Positions 53,720 to 64,000 of a stretch of DNA of 64,000 nt are shown piece after piece (the first letter of the stretch is position 1; each line of letters starts with the position of its first letter). The notes under the pieces were generated by a model that saw only the letters and a list, made by a program, of their open reading frames with translations, searched no databases and was not told the DNA's origin. The DNA is from Chitinophaga sp. CF418 (GTDB taxonomy: Bacteria; Bacteroidota; Bacteroidia; Chitinophagales; Chitinophagaceae), in contig NZ_FRCN01000017.1 in NCBI RefSeq assembly GCF_900142925.1, positions 1-64,000 on the forward strand, written 5' to 3'. Made by a program: the position numbers and the translations under genes.

Positions 53720-56700
53720 TTATCTTGAAATAATGAATCTTACATCCCTGCTTTCGGTCTCTGTTATTACACGGAGGATGAATGTTCCTGTTGCAGATCC
53801 TCCTACAGAGAAGGAATCATCTACCTGCAAGGTTGGCGCATACTGTTTCTTGCCGGCTATAATGCCGTTCATATCGTACACATAAGCAACGATCTGTTGT
53901 TTGCGATTCAGTTTTATTTTAAAGTTGAAATTGCCATTGTTTGGATTAGGTGACATCATTACGGTGTCTATTACCTGTACAGGTACACTATAACCAGGAC
54001 CTGCCTGGGGATCATAAGCAGCAATCTCCAGATCTTTTCTTACAGTATAAGTACATGCGCCAAAGGTGGCTGTCATTTCTACCCAATAGTTGCCCGGATC
54101 AGTGAACTTAATCAGCGGAGTACCGTTGTCATAGCCTAAGAGCACTGCTTTCGGGTCGTATGACCAACTGATGTTGTCCGGCTCTGGCAGGCTGATATCT
54201 TTTATCACCAGCGTATCAAACGCATTCCTGCGGGAGGCAACCAGGAAGTTCACTTCAGGTTTTGCATTGGTCTTGGTGATAGTCACATCTCCACTTGCTT
54301 CACAGCCATGCGCATCCTGTACTGCCATGTGGTATTTCCCTTCGGATAATCCTTTAAATGAACCAGCGTTCAGCCAGCTGCCATGATCCAGGGAATACTT
54401 GTAAGACTTGGTACCGCCGCCTACTACAGCATCAATGCTACCATTACTTGCACCATCACAGATGCTGGTGGCTGTTAATTTCAATTCCAGCTTTTCAGGT
54501 TGGCCGATGGTATAAGTGACCTGTTGTTTACAACCTTTGCTGTCGGTGATGTTGATGGTATAATCTCCGAATGGAATGTTATCTGCGGCGCTGCCTGATA
54601 ACGATGGTGTACTCCATTGATAGGTATAGTCACCATCTCCCCCACTTACATGGAGTTTGATAGCACCATTAGATTCGCCGTAACATTTCACGTCTGTGAT
54701 GTCAGCTGTAGTAGCTATTGGAGTATTCGCAGCTGTCAATGTTGCGGTGATACTGCTGGTACAGCCTCCGGCATCTTTTACCCATATAATATGATCACCT
54801 GCTACAAGCCCTGTGAACTGCGAACTGTTCTGCCATGCACCATTGTCGATCGCATATTTATATGGACTTGTTCCGCCTTCAGGAGCTACGGTAATATGAC
54901 CGATAGAGTCTGAACCGCAGCCGGGATGTGCCTGCTCACTCACTTTCAGAACTAATGTACCAGCTGGTTCTGTCATGTTGATCTGTTGTGCACTGATACA
55001 GCCACGACCATCTTTGACATGCAGCTGATGTATGCCCCCTGTGATGTGGTCTATCAGTGAGGCGGTGCCATATGGACTGTTATCCAGTGCATAAGTATAA
55101 TCGCTGTAACTACCACCGTTACCACCAGTAGCGGTGATCTGTGCAAAGCCGTTATCATTGCCTTTACAGGAGACATTATATCCGTTGTAATCTGATAATG
55201 TAAAAGTGAAGCTAACAGGTGCTGGTGGCAATGTCACTGCATAAGTAGCAGGAGCAGATACCATACATCCACGACTATCAGAAACACGCAGCTTATAGTT
55301 ACCAGCTGTCGTCAGATTAGTAGCTGACGTGAAAGGATGATAAGTAGTACCATCCAATGACCATTCATACAGATAAGTGCCATCACCACCGGTAGCTGTG
55401 AGTGATATATGGGCCCCATCTGCCTGGCAAACTGCATCCTGTACTGTTACCTTCGTAATCTGTATTTCTGATACTGCCTGGACGGTGCTTTCTGCGGAAG
55501 TTACTGAACAAGCAGGCGCTTTTCTATCGGTAATGATGACCCGGTAAGTACCGGCGGCCAGGTCTTCTATTTGAGTGTCTGTATCGAACCAGAAAGAACC
55601 AGATGTCCAGACACCATTCTTTAGTTGCTGCCAGTTGTAGCTGTAACTACCAGAACCGCCATTTATGGTAGCTTTGATAATTGCACCGGGCTGACCTGAA
55701 CAACCAAGTGTTGTTTGTTGCAGTTGTACATTCAATGCTGTACGCTGGTAGATAGTGACGTTAAGGCTTGATGAATCATTACAACCCGCTTGTTGATTCT
55801 TTAATGTAACGGTATAATCGCCTGCAGGTAGGTCTGTAAAGACACCGGTGCTATTGGCCTTATTAAGACCATTCCCTGTGAGTGTGAATGTATAGGCTCC
55901 TGAACCTCCTTCTGCTGCTACCTCGATACGGCCATCATTACCGCCAAAGCAGCTCACAGAATCTTTGGAGACAAATTTCGCAGCCAGGGGTATTAATGTA
56001 CCCAATGTAAGTGTACTATCCCATTTCGGACAAAGCGGAGCATCATTGTTCACTACCTCTGCTGTATAAGTACCTCCAGGAAGGTCGGTGAAGGTGTAAG
56101 TATTAGAACTGGTCACGCCGGATTGCTGCCCCAGAGCGCCATTGCTATAAAGGTTAAACTGGTAATTAGACGCGCCTGTCGCAGCGACAGATATACTACC
56201 ATCACCAGGAGATACACATAATGGAGACGTCGCAACAAGCGATCCTGTGATAGGTGCTGGTTGTGAGATAGTGATATCGCTTGTAAATGCAAGATTGCTA
56301 TTACAGGTATTATTCTTCACCTGCGCTTTGTAAATCCCTGCCGGCAGGTTAGTCCAGGTCATATTCTTTCCTGTTCCAACTGTTTCAGGCCTTACTGCAA
56401 CACCGCCGGACAGCAGGGTGAAGTAGTAAATTGCATTAGTATCTGCACCGGCAGCAGTAACGCTGATTGAGCCATCGTTGGCATTGTAACAGGATACATT
56501 AACATGCTGGGCAGTGTTCTCTGCTATTGCCAGCGCTGGCAGTTCAGGGATAGTCACCACATAAGGAGTATAACAACTGCCGGCGTCAGCGCCCGGATTT
56601 AACAGCCATAATGAATAAGTACCGGGAGCGAGCCCTGAAATGGAGATACCATTAGCAACGGGCACAGCCCCGTTGCTCCATTGATTCAGGTCACCACAAC

Positions 56701-57751
56701 TATTGGCAGTCGGATCACAGGGTGCGGTAGCCGTATCGTTCCGCAGGATCCATCTCATTGTTGAAAATCCTCCCTGGATAGCACTGCCTGCAATAGTAAT
56801 GCCTCCATTATTCTGCCCACCGGCACAGGATGGCGTGATCTGAATACCATCATTAGCGACTCTTGGCGCAGATGGCAGTATTTCTACAGGATCTGATACG
56901 GGAGAATAAGGAGAATAATAGGCGGTTCCACTATTATAAAGAGCTTTGTACCTATACCTGAACCTCAGTGTTTGTTTAGCATCTCTCACTTCGGGAATAC
57001 TCTCTTCAGGAAGAATGAACAAGCCCTCTTGCGCCCCTTCAAAGGCCCATATTGGAGGCGAAGAATGGAACCATTTCCATTCACCTCCATTTACCTGATA
57101 TTCCGATTCAGCAGTCAATGTCAGAAATGCGTTAGACTCTGCTAATGCATTTATACCAATAGAAAGAAAATTCAGATGCTGGTTCGCACAGATTGTTTTA
57201 TTATCAAAAGGGCTTGATAACTTGAACGGAGTTGGCATAGCAAAGACGCGCCGGGCACGATAGGTCATCAGGTATCCAACTTGCCCATGGAAAGCCGTTT
57301 GTGTACATTCCACATATGGTATATCTTCCCTGATCTTTGAGTTAGGGTTAGCAAAAACACTCAGGGCATCGTTGCTTACAGGGTATGCCAAATACCCATA
57401 AACACCCGCTTCTTGTAACGGATCAGAGAAACCCACCCCATAATAGTAAAAAAAACTCGGCTCATAGGCCGCAAACAGGTCGCCTGGCCAAAGTGTAATG
57501 TTTGCTCTGTATGCCACGTGTTGATCGTACTCTCCCAGAGAATCTAATGTTATCCAATCAGGAACACCATCCTTTGTCTGCAGATAACCGATATAGTCAT
57601 GGGGAACAGTATTATCAATAAGCATATAAAAGTCCATCTTCGCCTGGGGCAAATTTTGCGCAACAACACGACTTCCTGGCAGGAGCATTGCTCCTATAAA
57701 AAATAAAAATAAAGCTAGGCAACAATTCTTTAGCCTGTTTCCCGGTATCAT
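53720..57751 (-). CDS. Giant SprB-repeat T9SS cargo protein, paralog 2
   Basis: The 1343-residue protein has the same order as paralog 1: signal peptide, N-terminal module, about ten SprB-type repeats, PKD-like domain, T9SS type A sorting domain. The last ~250 residues are nearly identical to those of the other copies, whereas residues about 30-280 diverge (for example F-Y-M-L-I-D-N-T-V-P against Y-M-Y-L-L-I-D-N-D-Y-P in paralog 1). It lies 12 bases downstream of paralog 3, so all are probably co-transcribed. Confidence 0.9.
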   Translation of the reverse strand: MIPGNRLKNCCLALFLFFIGAMLLPGSRVVAQNLPQAKMDFYMLIDNTVPHDYIGYLQTKDGVPDWITLDSLGEYDQHVAYRANITLWPGDLFAAYEPSFFYYYGVGFSDPLQEAGVYGYLAYPVSNDALSVFANPNSKIREDIPYVECTQTAFHGQVGYLMTYRARRVFAMPTPFKLSSPFDNKTICANQHLNFLSIGINALAESNAFLTLTAESEYQVNGGEWKWFHSSPPIWAFEGAQEGLFILPEESIPEVRDAKQTLRFRYRYKALYNSGTAYYSPYSPVSDPVEILPSAPRVANDGIQITPSCAGGQNNGGITIAGSAIQGGFSTMRWILRNDTATAPCDPTANSCGDLNQWSNGAVPVANGISISGLAPGTYSLWLLNPGADAGSCYTPYVVTIPELPALAIAENTAQHVNVSCYNANDGSISVTAAGADTNAIYYFTLLSGGVAVRPETVGTGKNMTWTNLPAGIYKAQVKNNTCNSNLAFTSDITISQPAPITGSLVATSPLCVSPGDGSISVAATGASNYQFNLYSNGALGQQSGVTSSNTYTFTDLPGGTYTAEVVNNDAPLCPKWDSTLTLGTLIPLAAKFVSKDSVSCFGGNDGRIEVAAEGGSGAYTFTLTGNGLNKANSTGVFTDLPAGDYTVTLKNQQAGCNDSSSLNVTIYQRTALNVQLQQTTLGCSGQPGAIIKATINGGSGSYSYNWQQLKNGVWTSGSFWFDTDTQIEDLAAGTYRVIITDRKAPACSVTSAESTVQAVSEIQITKVTVQDAVCQADGAHISLTATGGDGTYLYEWSLDGTTYHPFTSATNLTTAGNYKLRVSDSRGCMVSAPATYAVTLPPAPVSFTFTLSDYNGYNVSCKGNDNGFAQITATGGNGGSYSDYTYALDNSPYGTASLIDHITGGIHQLHVKDGRGCISAQQINMTEPAGTLVLKVSEQAHPGCGSDSIGHITVAPEGGTSPYKYAIDNGAWQNSSQFTGLVAGDHIIWVKDAGGCTSSITATLTAANTPIATTADITDVKCYGESNGAIKLHVSGGDGDYTYQWSTPSLSGSAADNIPFGDYTINITDSKGCKQQVTYTIGQPEKLELKLTATSICDGASNGSIDAVVGGGTKSYKYSLDHGSWLNAGSFKGLSEGKYHMAVQDAHGCEASGDVTITKTNAKPEVNFLVASRRNAFDTLVIKDISLPEPDNISWSYDPKAVLLGYDNGTPLIKFTDPGNYWVEMTATFGACTYTVRKDLEIAAYDPQAGPGYSVPVQVIDTVMMSPNPNNGNFNFKIKLNRKQQIVAYVYDMNGIIAGKKQYAPTLQVDDSFSVGGSATGTFILRVITETESRDVRFIISR

Positions 57752-57763
57752 CTGGTATGTTTG

Positions 57764-60700
57764 TTATCTTGATATAATGAATCTTACATCCCTGCTCTCA
57801 GTTTCTGTTATGACCCTGAGGATGAATGTTCCTGTTACAGTTCCTCCAACAGAGAAGGAATCGTCTACCTGCAGTGTTGGCGCATACTGCTTCTTGCCGG
57901 CTACGATGCCGTTCATATCATACACATAAGCAACGATCTGTTGTTTACGGTTTAGTTTTATCCTGAAGTTGAAATTGCCATTGTTTGGATTGGGAGAGAG
58001 CATCACAGTGTCTATCACCTGTACAGGTACACTATAACTCGGGCCCGCCTGAGGATCATAAGCGCTGATCTCCAGGTCTTTTCTCACAGTATAAGCACAC
58101 GCACCAAAAGTGGCAGTCATTTCTACCCAATAGCTGCCCGGATCAGTGAACTTAATCAACGGAGTACCGTTGTCATAGCCTAAGAACACAGCTTTCGGGT
58201 CATAAGACCAACTGATGTTGTCCGGCTCTGGTAAGCTGATATCTTTGATAACCAGTGTATCAAATGCATTCCTGCGGGAGGCTACCAGGAAGTTCACTTC
58301 AGGTTTTGCGTTGGTCTTCGTGATAGTCACATCTCCACTTGCTTCACAGCCATGCGCATCCTGTACCGCCAGGTGGTATTTACCTTCGGATAAGCCTTTA
58401 AATGAACCAGCGTTCAGCCAGCTACCATGATCCATTGAATATTTGTAAGGTGTGGTGCCACCACTCACAACAGCATCGATGCTGCCATCAGTTGCTCCGT
58501 CACAGATACTGGTGGAGGTTAATGCCAGTTCCAGTTTCTCTGGTTGATCGATGGTATAAGTAACCTGTTGTTTACAACCTTTACCATCAGTGATGTTGAT
58601 AATATAATCTCCGAATGGAATATTATCTGCGATGCTGCCGGATAATGATGGCGTACTCCACTGATAGGTATAGTTGCCATCTCCCCCACTTACATGGAGT
58701 TTCAAAGCGCCATTGGATTCTCCATAGCATTTCACATCTGTGATATCTGCTGTGGTTGCCAATGGAACATAGATAGCAGTCAGTGTTGTGATAATACTGC
58801 TCGTACAACCTCCTGCGTCCTTCACCTTCAATGTATGATCTCCCGCGGCAAGACCTGTGAACTGAGGACTATCCTGCCATACGCCATTGTCTATAGCGTA
58901 CTTATAAGGGCTTGTTCCTCCCTGAGGCCCTACAGTGATATGACCAACAGGGTCAGCGCCACAACCGGCATGCTCCTGCTCTGTGACTTTCAAACCTAAT
59001 GTACCAGCAGGTTCGGTCATCTTGATCTGTTGTGTGCTGACACAACCACGACCATCTTTTACATGCAGTTGATGTGTGCCTGCTGTAATGTGTTCTATTA
59101 GTGAAGCTGTGCCATACACACCATTATCTATTGCATATGTATAGCCACTGTAACTACCTCCATTGCCGCCTGTAGCAGTGATCTGTGCAAAGCCGTTATC
59201 ATTGCCTTTGCAGGAGATATTATATCCATTGTAATCAGATAAAGTAAAGGTGAGGCTGACAGGTGCTGGGGGAAGTGTGACAGCATAAGTAGTAGCCCCA
59301 GAGACCGTACATCCGCGTCCGTCGGAAACACGCAGTTTATAGTTGCCAGATGTGGTTAAAGCTGTAGCGGCTGTAAAAGGGTGATAAGTAGTTCCATCCA
59401 ATGACCATTCATAGAGATAGGCGCCATCACCACCGGTAGCTGTGACTGTTATATGAGCGCCATCTGCAAGGCAGACAGCATCCTGTACTGTTACTTTTGT
59501 GATCTGTACTTCAGATACTGTCTCAACGGTACTTTCCGCAGATGTAATGCTGCAAGCAGGAGATTTTCTATCAGTAATGATCACCCGGTAAGTACCGGCT
59601 GCCAGATCTTCTATTTGGGTATCTGTATCGAACCAAAAAGAACCGGATGTCCACACACCATTCTTCAGTTGTTGCCAATCATAGCTATAGCTGCCGGAGC
59701 CTCCGGTTACGGTAGCTTTGATAACTGCACCTGGCTGACCAGAACAACCAGGCGGAGTTTCCTGCAGTTGTACATTCAATGCTGTACGCTGGAAGACAGT
59801 GGTGGTAAGACTTGATTCATCATTACAACCAGTACCCTGATTCTTCAGTGTAATGGTATAATCTCCCGCAGGTAGGTCAGTAAAGACACCAGTGCTATTT
59901 GTCTTATTAAGACTATTGCCAGTGAGTGTAAATGTATACGTTCCTGAACCACCTTCCGCTGATACTTCTATACGGCCATTACTGCCACCAAAGCAACTCA
60001 CAGAATCTTTGGAGGTGAACCTTATATTAAGCGGCGTTAGTGTGTTCAATGTTACCGTACTATCCCATTTCGGACAAAGCGGTGCATCATTGTTAACGAC
60101 TTCCGCTGTGTAAGTGCCTCCCGGCAGGTCAGTGAACGTGTAAGTGTTTGAACTAGTCACTCCCGATTGCTGCACCAGTGATCCATTATTGTAGAGATTA
60201 AACTGGTAGTTAGACGCTCCTGTCGCAGCGACAGATATACTACCATCACCAGGAGAAACACATAATGGAGACGTCGCAACAAGCGTTCCTATAACAGGTG
60301 CGGGTTGCGTTATAATGATATTATCTATAGATGCGAGGTTGATATAACAGGTGCTGTTCTTCACCAGGACCTTATAAGTTCCTGCACCCAGATTAGTCCA
60401 GGTAATACTCTTTCCTGTTCCTGCTGCTTCGGGCCTTACTACAACACCGTCTAACAGCAGGGTAAACCCATAGCTTGCGTTAGTATCTGCACCATCAGCA
60501 GTAACACTGATAGTTCCATCACTTGCATTGTAGCAGGATACATTAATATGCTGGGCTACGTTTTCAGCCACTGTTAAAGGTTGCAGTACTGGAACAGTAA
60601 CCGGGTAAGGACTATAACAGTTCCCTGATTCCTGTCCGGGGTTTAATACCCATAGTGTATAATTGCCTGGTGTAAGATCTGTGATAGAAATACCATTCGC

Positions 60701-61807
60701 AACAGGCACAGCACCGTCGCTCTCTTTCTGGAAATTGCCACAGGCGTTAGCAGCACCAGGGGCTGCATTAGGGTCACAAGGTCCGGTGGACTCGCCATTC
60801 CGCAGGATCCATCTCATTGTTGAAAAGCCTCCATTGATAGCACTACCAGGAATTGTAATACTGCCGGTATATTGAGTACCGGAACAGGATGGAGTTGTTT
60901 GAATAGCATTGCTGGCTACCGTTGGGGCCGAGGGTTGTACATATACAAAATCCGATTCAGGAGAATAAGGGGAATAATAAGTCGTACCACTTTTGTATAC
61001 GGCTTTATTCCGGTATCTGAATCTAAGCGTTTGCTGGGCCGTTCTCACTTCCGGGATATCCGTTTCAGGATGAACACCCAACGCATCGACCCTGCCAGTA
61101 CGATCGGTCGACACAGAAGAATACAACCATTTCCATGGCCCCCCATTCGCCTGGTACTCCCACTCGGTACTATATGTCACAAATTCATTAGACGTCATCG
61201 ATACATTCCAGCCTGCTGATATAAGATCAATATTCTGGTTCGCACAAATCGTGGTATTAAAGGATGAACTTTGTAATGCAAAAGGGGCCACCATGCCAAA
61301 GACCCGCCGCGCTTTATAAGTAAAGCTATTTCCATAGACGTCACGTTGTGTTTGCCATATATATGGCACATCTTCATTGACTTTTGAGTTAAAGTCGAAG
61401 AGTATACTCAAAACATCATTCCCTAAAGGATACATCTCCAATTCGTCAATCCCCGGAAAGGGGCTCTCGACAGTTATGAGATCATCCCAGTTTACACCAT
61501 AAGGATAAAAAGGGTAAAATTCAATATACAGATCCTGTGGATAAAGCATAATGTGTGCTCTGTGTACCTCATTTTGACCATACATTCCTAAAGAATCCAA
61601 AGGGACCCAATTGGGATCACCATCTTTGATAATCATGCGTCCTCCTAAAAAATACGACGGCTCACTACGATCAATGAGTGTATAAAAGTCCAGCATTGCA
61701 TTGGGCTTACTCTGGGCCACAGCCGCATGCCCGGACAGGAGCATTACTCCTATTAAAAAGACGAATGTAACAAGGCAACTACTCTTTAGCTTGTTTCCTG
61801 ATATCAT
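57764..61807 (-). CDS. Giant SprB-repeat T9SS cargo protein, paralog 3
   Basis: The 1347-residue protein repeats the architecture of its neighbours. Its N-terminal module differs again (D-F-Y-T-L-I-D-R-S-E-P) and carries extra residues before the first repeats (A-A-P-G-A-A-N-A-C-G-N). The short junctions on both sides share the sequence TGTTATCTTGATATAAT or close variants around the stop codons, showing that the duplicated unit is the whole gene plus spacer. Confidence 0.9.
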   Translation of the reverse strand: MISGNKLKSSCLVTFVFLIGVMLLSGHAAVAQSKPNAMLDFYTLIDRSEPSYFLGGRMIIKDGDPNWVPLDSLGMYGQNEVHRAHIMLYPQDLYIEFYPFYPYGVNWDDLITVESPFPGIDELEMYPLGNDVLSILFDFNSKVNEDVPYIWQTQRDVYGNSFTYKARRVFGMVAPFALQSSSFNTTICANQNIDLISAGWNVSMTSNEFVTYSTEWEYQANGGPWKWLYSSVSTDRTGRVDALGVHPETDIPEVRTAQQTLRFRYRNKAVYKSGTTYYSPYSPESDFVYVQPSAPTVASNAIQTTPSCSGTQYTGSITIPGSAINGGFSTMRWILRNGESTGPCDPNAAPGAANACGNFQKESDGAVPVANGISITDLTPGNYTLWVLNPGQESGNCYSPYPVTVPVLQPLTVAENVAQHINVSCYNASDGTISVTADGADTNASYGFTLLLDGVVVRPEAAGTGKSITWTNLGAGTYKVLVKNSTCYINLASIDNIIITQPAPVIGTLVATSPLCVSPGDGSISVAATGASNYQFNLYNNGSLVQQSGVTSSNTYTFTDLPGGTYTAEVVNNDAPLCPKWDSTVTLNTLTPLNIRFTSKDSVSCFGGSNGRIEVSAEGGSGTYTFTLTGNSLNKTNSTGVFTDLPAGDYTITLKNQGTGCNDESSLTTTVFQRTALNVQLQETPPGCSGQPGAVIKATVTGGSGSYSYDWQQLKNGVWTSGSFWFDTDTQIEDLAAGTYRVIITDRKSPACSITSAESTVETVSEVQITKVTVQDAVCLADGAHITVTATGGDGAYLYEWSLDGTTYHPFTAATALTTSGNYKLRVSDGRGCTVSGATTYAVTLPPAPVSLTFTLSDYNGYNISCKGNDNGFAQITATGGNGGSYSGYTYAIDNGVYGTASLIEHITAGTHQLHVKDGRGCVSTQQIKMTEPAGTLGLKVTEQEHAGCGADPVGHITVGPQGGTSPYKYAIDNGVWQDSPQFTGLAAGDHTLKVKDAGGCTSSIITTLTAIYVPLATTADITDVKCYGESNGALKLHVSGGDGNYTYQWSTPSLSGSIADNIPFGDYIINITDGKGCKQQVTYTIDQPEKLELALTSTSICDGATDGSIDAVVSGGTTPYKYSMDHGSWLNAGSFKGLSEGKYHLAVQDAHGCEASGDVTITKTNAKPEVNFLVASRRNAFDTLVIKDISLPEPDNISWSYDPKAVFLGYDNGTPLIKFTDPGSYWVEMTATFGACAYTVRKDLEISAYDPQAGPSYSVPVQVIDTVMLSPNPNNGNFNFRIKLNRKQQIVAYVYDMNGIVAGKKQYAPTLQVDDSFSVGGTVTGTFILRVITETESRDVRFIISR

Positions 61808-61819
61808 CTGGTTTGATTG

Positions 61820-64000
61820 TTATCTTGATATAATAAATCTCACGTCCCTGCTTTCTGTCTCTGTGATCACCCTGAGGATGAATGTGCCTGTTACTGATCC
61901 TCCAACGGAGAAGGAATCATCAACCTGCAAGGTTGGCGCGTACTGCTTCTTGCCTGCGATGATGCCGTTCATGTCGTACACATAAGCAACGATCTGCTGT
62001 TTACGGTTCAGTTTTATTTTAAAGTTGAAATTGCCATTGTTAGGATTAGGTGATAGCATGACCGTGTCTATTACCTGTACAGGTACACTGGTACCCGGGC
62101 CAGCATGTGGATCGTAAGCAGCTATCTCCAGGTCTTTTCTCAGTGTATATGTACAGGCACCAAAGGTGGCTGTCATTTCTACCCAATAGTTACCCGGATC
62201 GGTGAACTTAATCAGTGGAGTGCCGTTGTCATAGCCTAAGAGCACGGCTTTCGGGTCGTATGACCAGCTGATGTTATCTGGTTCCGGTAAACTGATATCT
62301 TTTATCACCAGCGTATCAAAAGCATTCCTGCGGGAGGCGACCAGGAAGTTCACTTCTGGCTTTGCGTTGGTCTTCGTGATAGTGGCATCACCACTTGCTT
62401 CACAACCATGCGCATCCTGTACCGCCAGGTGGTATTTACCTTCGGATAGTCCTTTGAATGAACCAGCGTTCAGCCAGCTACTATGATCTAATGAATACTT
62501 GTAAGGCTCAGTGCCGCCACTTACTACGGCATCAACGCTGCCATCACTAGCACCCTCACAAATGCTGGTGGAAGTTAATGTCAGTTCCAGCTTTTTAGGT
62601 TGGTCAATGGTATAAATAACCTGCTGTTTACATCCTTTGCCATCAGTGATATTGATCGTATAGTCTCCAGCAGGTATATTCTCAGCGGTGCTGCCTGATA
62701 ATGATGGGCTACTCCACTGATAAGTGTAGTTGCCGTCTCCTCCGCTTACATGCAGTTGCAGTGCGCCATTGGATTCTCCGTAGCATCTTACATCAGTAAT
62801 ATCAACAGTAGTTGCCAACGGCGCATAGATAGCGGTCAGCGTGGTGGTAATACTGCTCGTACATCCTCCCGCGTCCTTCACCTGCAAAGTATGATCACCC
62901 GCGGCAAGACCTGTGAACGCTGGGCTATCCTGCCATGTACCATTGTCTATCGCATATTTATAAGGGCTGGTACCGCCTGTTGGTGCTACAGTGATATGAC
63001 CAACAGGATCGGCGCCACAACCGGCATGCCCCTGTTCAGTAACTTTCAAACCTAAGGTTCCGGCAGGCTCGGTCATCGTGATCTGCTTTGTGCTGATACA
63101 AGCACGGCCGTCCTTTACATGTAGCTGGTGTGTGCCTGCCGTGATGTGTTCTATCAATGAAGCAGTGCCATAAGTGCCATTGTCAATTGCATATGTATAG
63201 CCACTGTAACTACCGCCATTGCCACCTGTAGCAGTGATCTGCGCAAAACCGTTGTCATTGCCTTTGCAGGAGACGTTATAGCCATTGTAATCAGATAAAG
63301 TGTAGGTGAAGCTGACAGGCGCTGTTGGCAATGTCACCGCATATGTATTTGACGCAGATGTCATGCATCCGCGACCATCAGTAACACGTAGTTTATAGTT
63401 GCCAGATGCAGTCAGCGCTGTAGCTGCTGTAAAAGTATGATAGGTACTACCATCCAATGTCCATTCATATACATAAGCTCCATCACCACCGGTAGCTATG
63501 ATTGATATGTGCGCACCATCTACCAGGCAGACAGCATCTTGTACTGTTACCTTAGTGATCTGTACTTCAGAAACTGCCTGGACTATGCTTTCGGAAGATG
63601 TAATGCTACAGGCAGGAGATTTTTTGTCAATTATAATCACACGGTAACTACCTGCAGCCAGATCTTCTATCTGGGTATCTGTATCGAACCAGAAAGAACC
63701 GGATGTCCACACATTGTTTTTCAATTGCTGCCAGTCGTAGCTGTAGCTGCCGGAACCGCCGCTTACAATAGCTTTGACTATTGCACCTGATTGCCCGGAA
63801 CAGCCAGCGGGAGTTTGTTGCAGTTGTACATTCAATGCGGTACGCTGGAAGACGGTGGTGGTAAGACTTGATTCATCGTTACAACCAGTACCCTGATTCT
63901 TCAGTGTAATGGTATAATCTCCTGCGGGCAGGTCTGTAAAGATGCCAGTGCTATTTGACTTATTAAGACTATTACCGGTGAGTGTAAATGTGTACGCTCC
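61820..64000 (-). CDS. Giant SprB-repeat T9SS cargo protein, paralog 4 (partial)
   Basis: The reading frame is open to the last base of the window, so the N-terminus lies outside; the C-terminal 726 residues are visible. They comprise at least six SprB-type repeats, the PKD-like domain and the T9SS type A sorting domain, and align with the other three copies without a break. Whether more copies follow upstream cannot be seen. The operon promoter lies beyond the window. Confidence 0.88.
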   Translation of the reverse strand, partial: GAYTFTLTGNSLNKSNSTGIFTDLPAGDYTITLKNQGTGCNDESSLTTTVFQRTALNVQLQQTPAGCSGQSGAIVKAIVSGGSGSYSYDWQQLKNNVWTSGSFWFDTDTQIEDLAAGSYRVIIIDKKSPACSITSSESIVQAVSEVQITKVTVQDAVCLVDGAHISIIATGGDGAYVYEWTLDGSTYHTFTAATALTASGNYKLRVTDGRGCMTSASNTYAVTLPTAPVSFTYTLSDYNGYNVSCKGNDNGFAQITATGGNGGSYSGYTYAIDNGTYGTASLIEHITAGTHQLHVKDGRACISTKQITMTEPAGTLGLKVTEQGHAGCGADPVGHITVAPTGGTSPYKYAIDNGTWQDSPAFTGLAAGDHTLQVKDAGGCTSSITTTLTAIYAPLATTVDITDVRCYGESNGALQLHVSGGDGNYTYQWSSPSLSGSTAENIPAGDYTINITDGKGCKQQVIYTIDQPKKLELTLTSTSICEGASDGSVDAVVSGGTEPYKYSLDHSSWLNAGSFKGLSEGKYHLAVQDAHGCEASGDATITKTNAKPEVNFLVASRRNAFDTLVIKDISLPEPDNISWSYDPKAVLLGYDNGTPLIKFTDPGNYWVEMTATFGACTYTLRKDLEIAAYDPHAGPGTSVPVQVIDTVMLSPNPNNGNFNFKIKLNRKQQIVAYVYDMNGIIAGKKQYAPTLQVDDSFSVGGSVTGTFILRVITETESRDVRFIISR

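Noticed and set aside
1..64000. tRNA or rRNA genes
   Set aside because: I scanned the intergenic gaps by eye and saw no cloverleaf or rRNA-like sequence; a covariance search could not be run.

Overview
The window reads as chromosome of a Bacteroidota bacterium, most likely Chitinophagaceae and probably Chitinophaga-like (inference). The reasons are type IX secretion (T9SS) sorting domains of both the A type and the CHU_C/B type, a SusC/SusD pair, many lipoproteins, SprB-type repeat proteins, poor Shine-Dalgarno sites, and several promoters matching the Bacteroidota pattern TTTG-N19/20-TAnnTTTG.

Layout. 1-8.0 kb: 3' part of a giant repeat adhesin (about 18 Ig/PKD-like repeats, HYR-like repeats, five more Ig-like units, CHU_C sorting domain). 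8.2-10.1 kb: a secreted ThuA + CBM6 + beta-trefoil protein. 10.2-13.9 kb: serA, a serine-hydrolase lipoprotein and a cation diffusion facilitator. 14.0-21.1 kb: an import operon of SusC, SusD, a surface HExxH lipoprotein and a DUF4302 lipoprotein. 21.2-24.6 kb: a response regulator followed by a kinase with two histidine-kinase cores around a receiver. 24.7-28.3 kb: thrS, infC and a DUF3347 lipoprotein. 28.4-33.8 kb: an ABC-F ATPase, a repeat-rich gap, an OmpR-type two-component system and a short RND adaptor-like lipoprotein. 33.9-41.9 kb: trhO, small membrane proteins, a DUF5686 outer-membrane protein, and a methionine locus (metZ-like and osmC-like genes divergent from metX). 42.0-48.8 kb: a gene-poor gap holding a 122-bp palindrome, then a small exported protein and a CzcCBA-type metal efflux operon. 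49.1-64 kb: a PH-like membrane protein and, on the minus strand, four tandem paralogous genes of about 4 kb for SprB-repeat T9SS cargo; the last runs off the window.

How it works together. The window is dominated by envelope functions: T9SS-exported adhesins and a carbohydrate-binding protein, nutrient uptake through a SusCD complex with a probable surface peptidase, metal homeostasis (CDF exporter, DUF3347 protein, CzcCBA, short adaptor next to a two-component system), and two signalling systems. Housekeeping genes (serA, thrS, infC, trhO, metX/metZ) lie between them.

Most unusual structures: the palindrome at 42402-42523, in which CG dinucleotides recur every 11 bp in register; a decayed tandem duplication of the 3' end of the ABC-F gene followed by a long inverted repeat; a dispersed two-hairpin intergenic repeat with an invariant CTACAAACAC linker (four copies); an RND adaptor lacking its lipoyl/hairpin domains; a 40-residue membrane ORF with its own terminator; and the tandem array of giant SprB-repeat genes.
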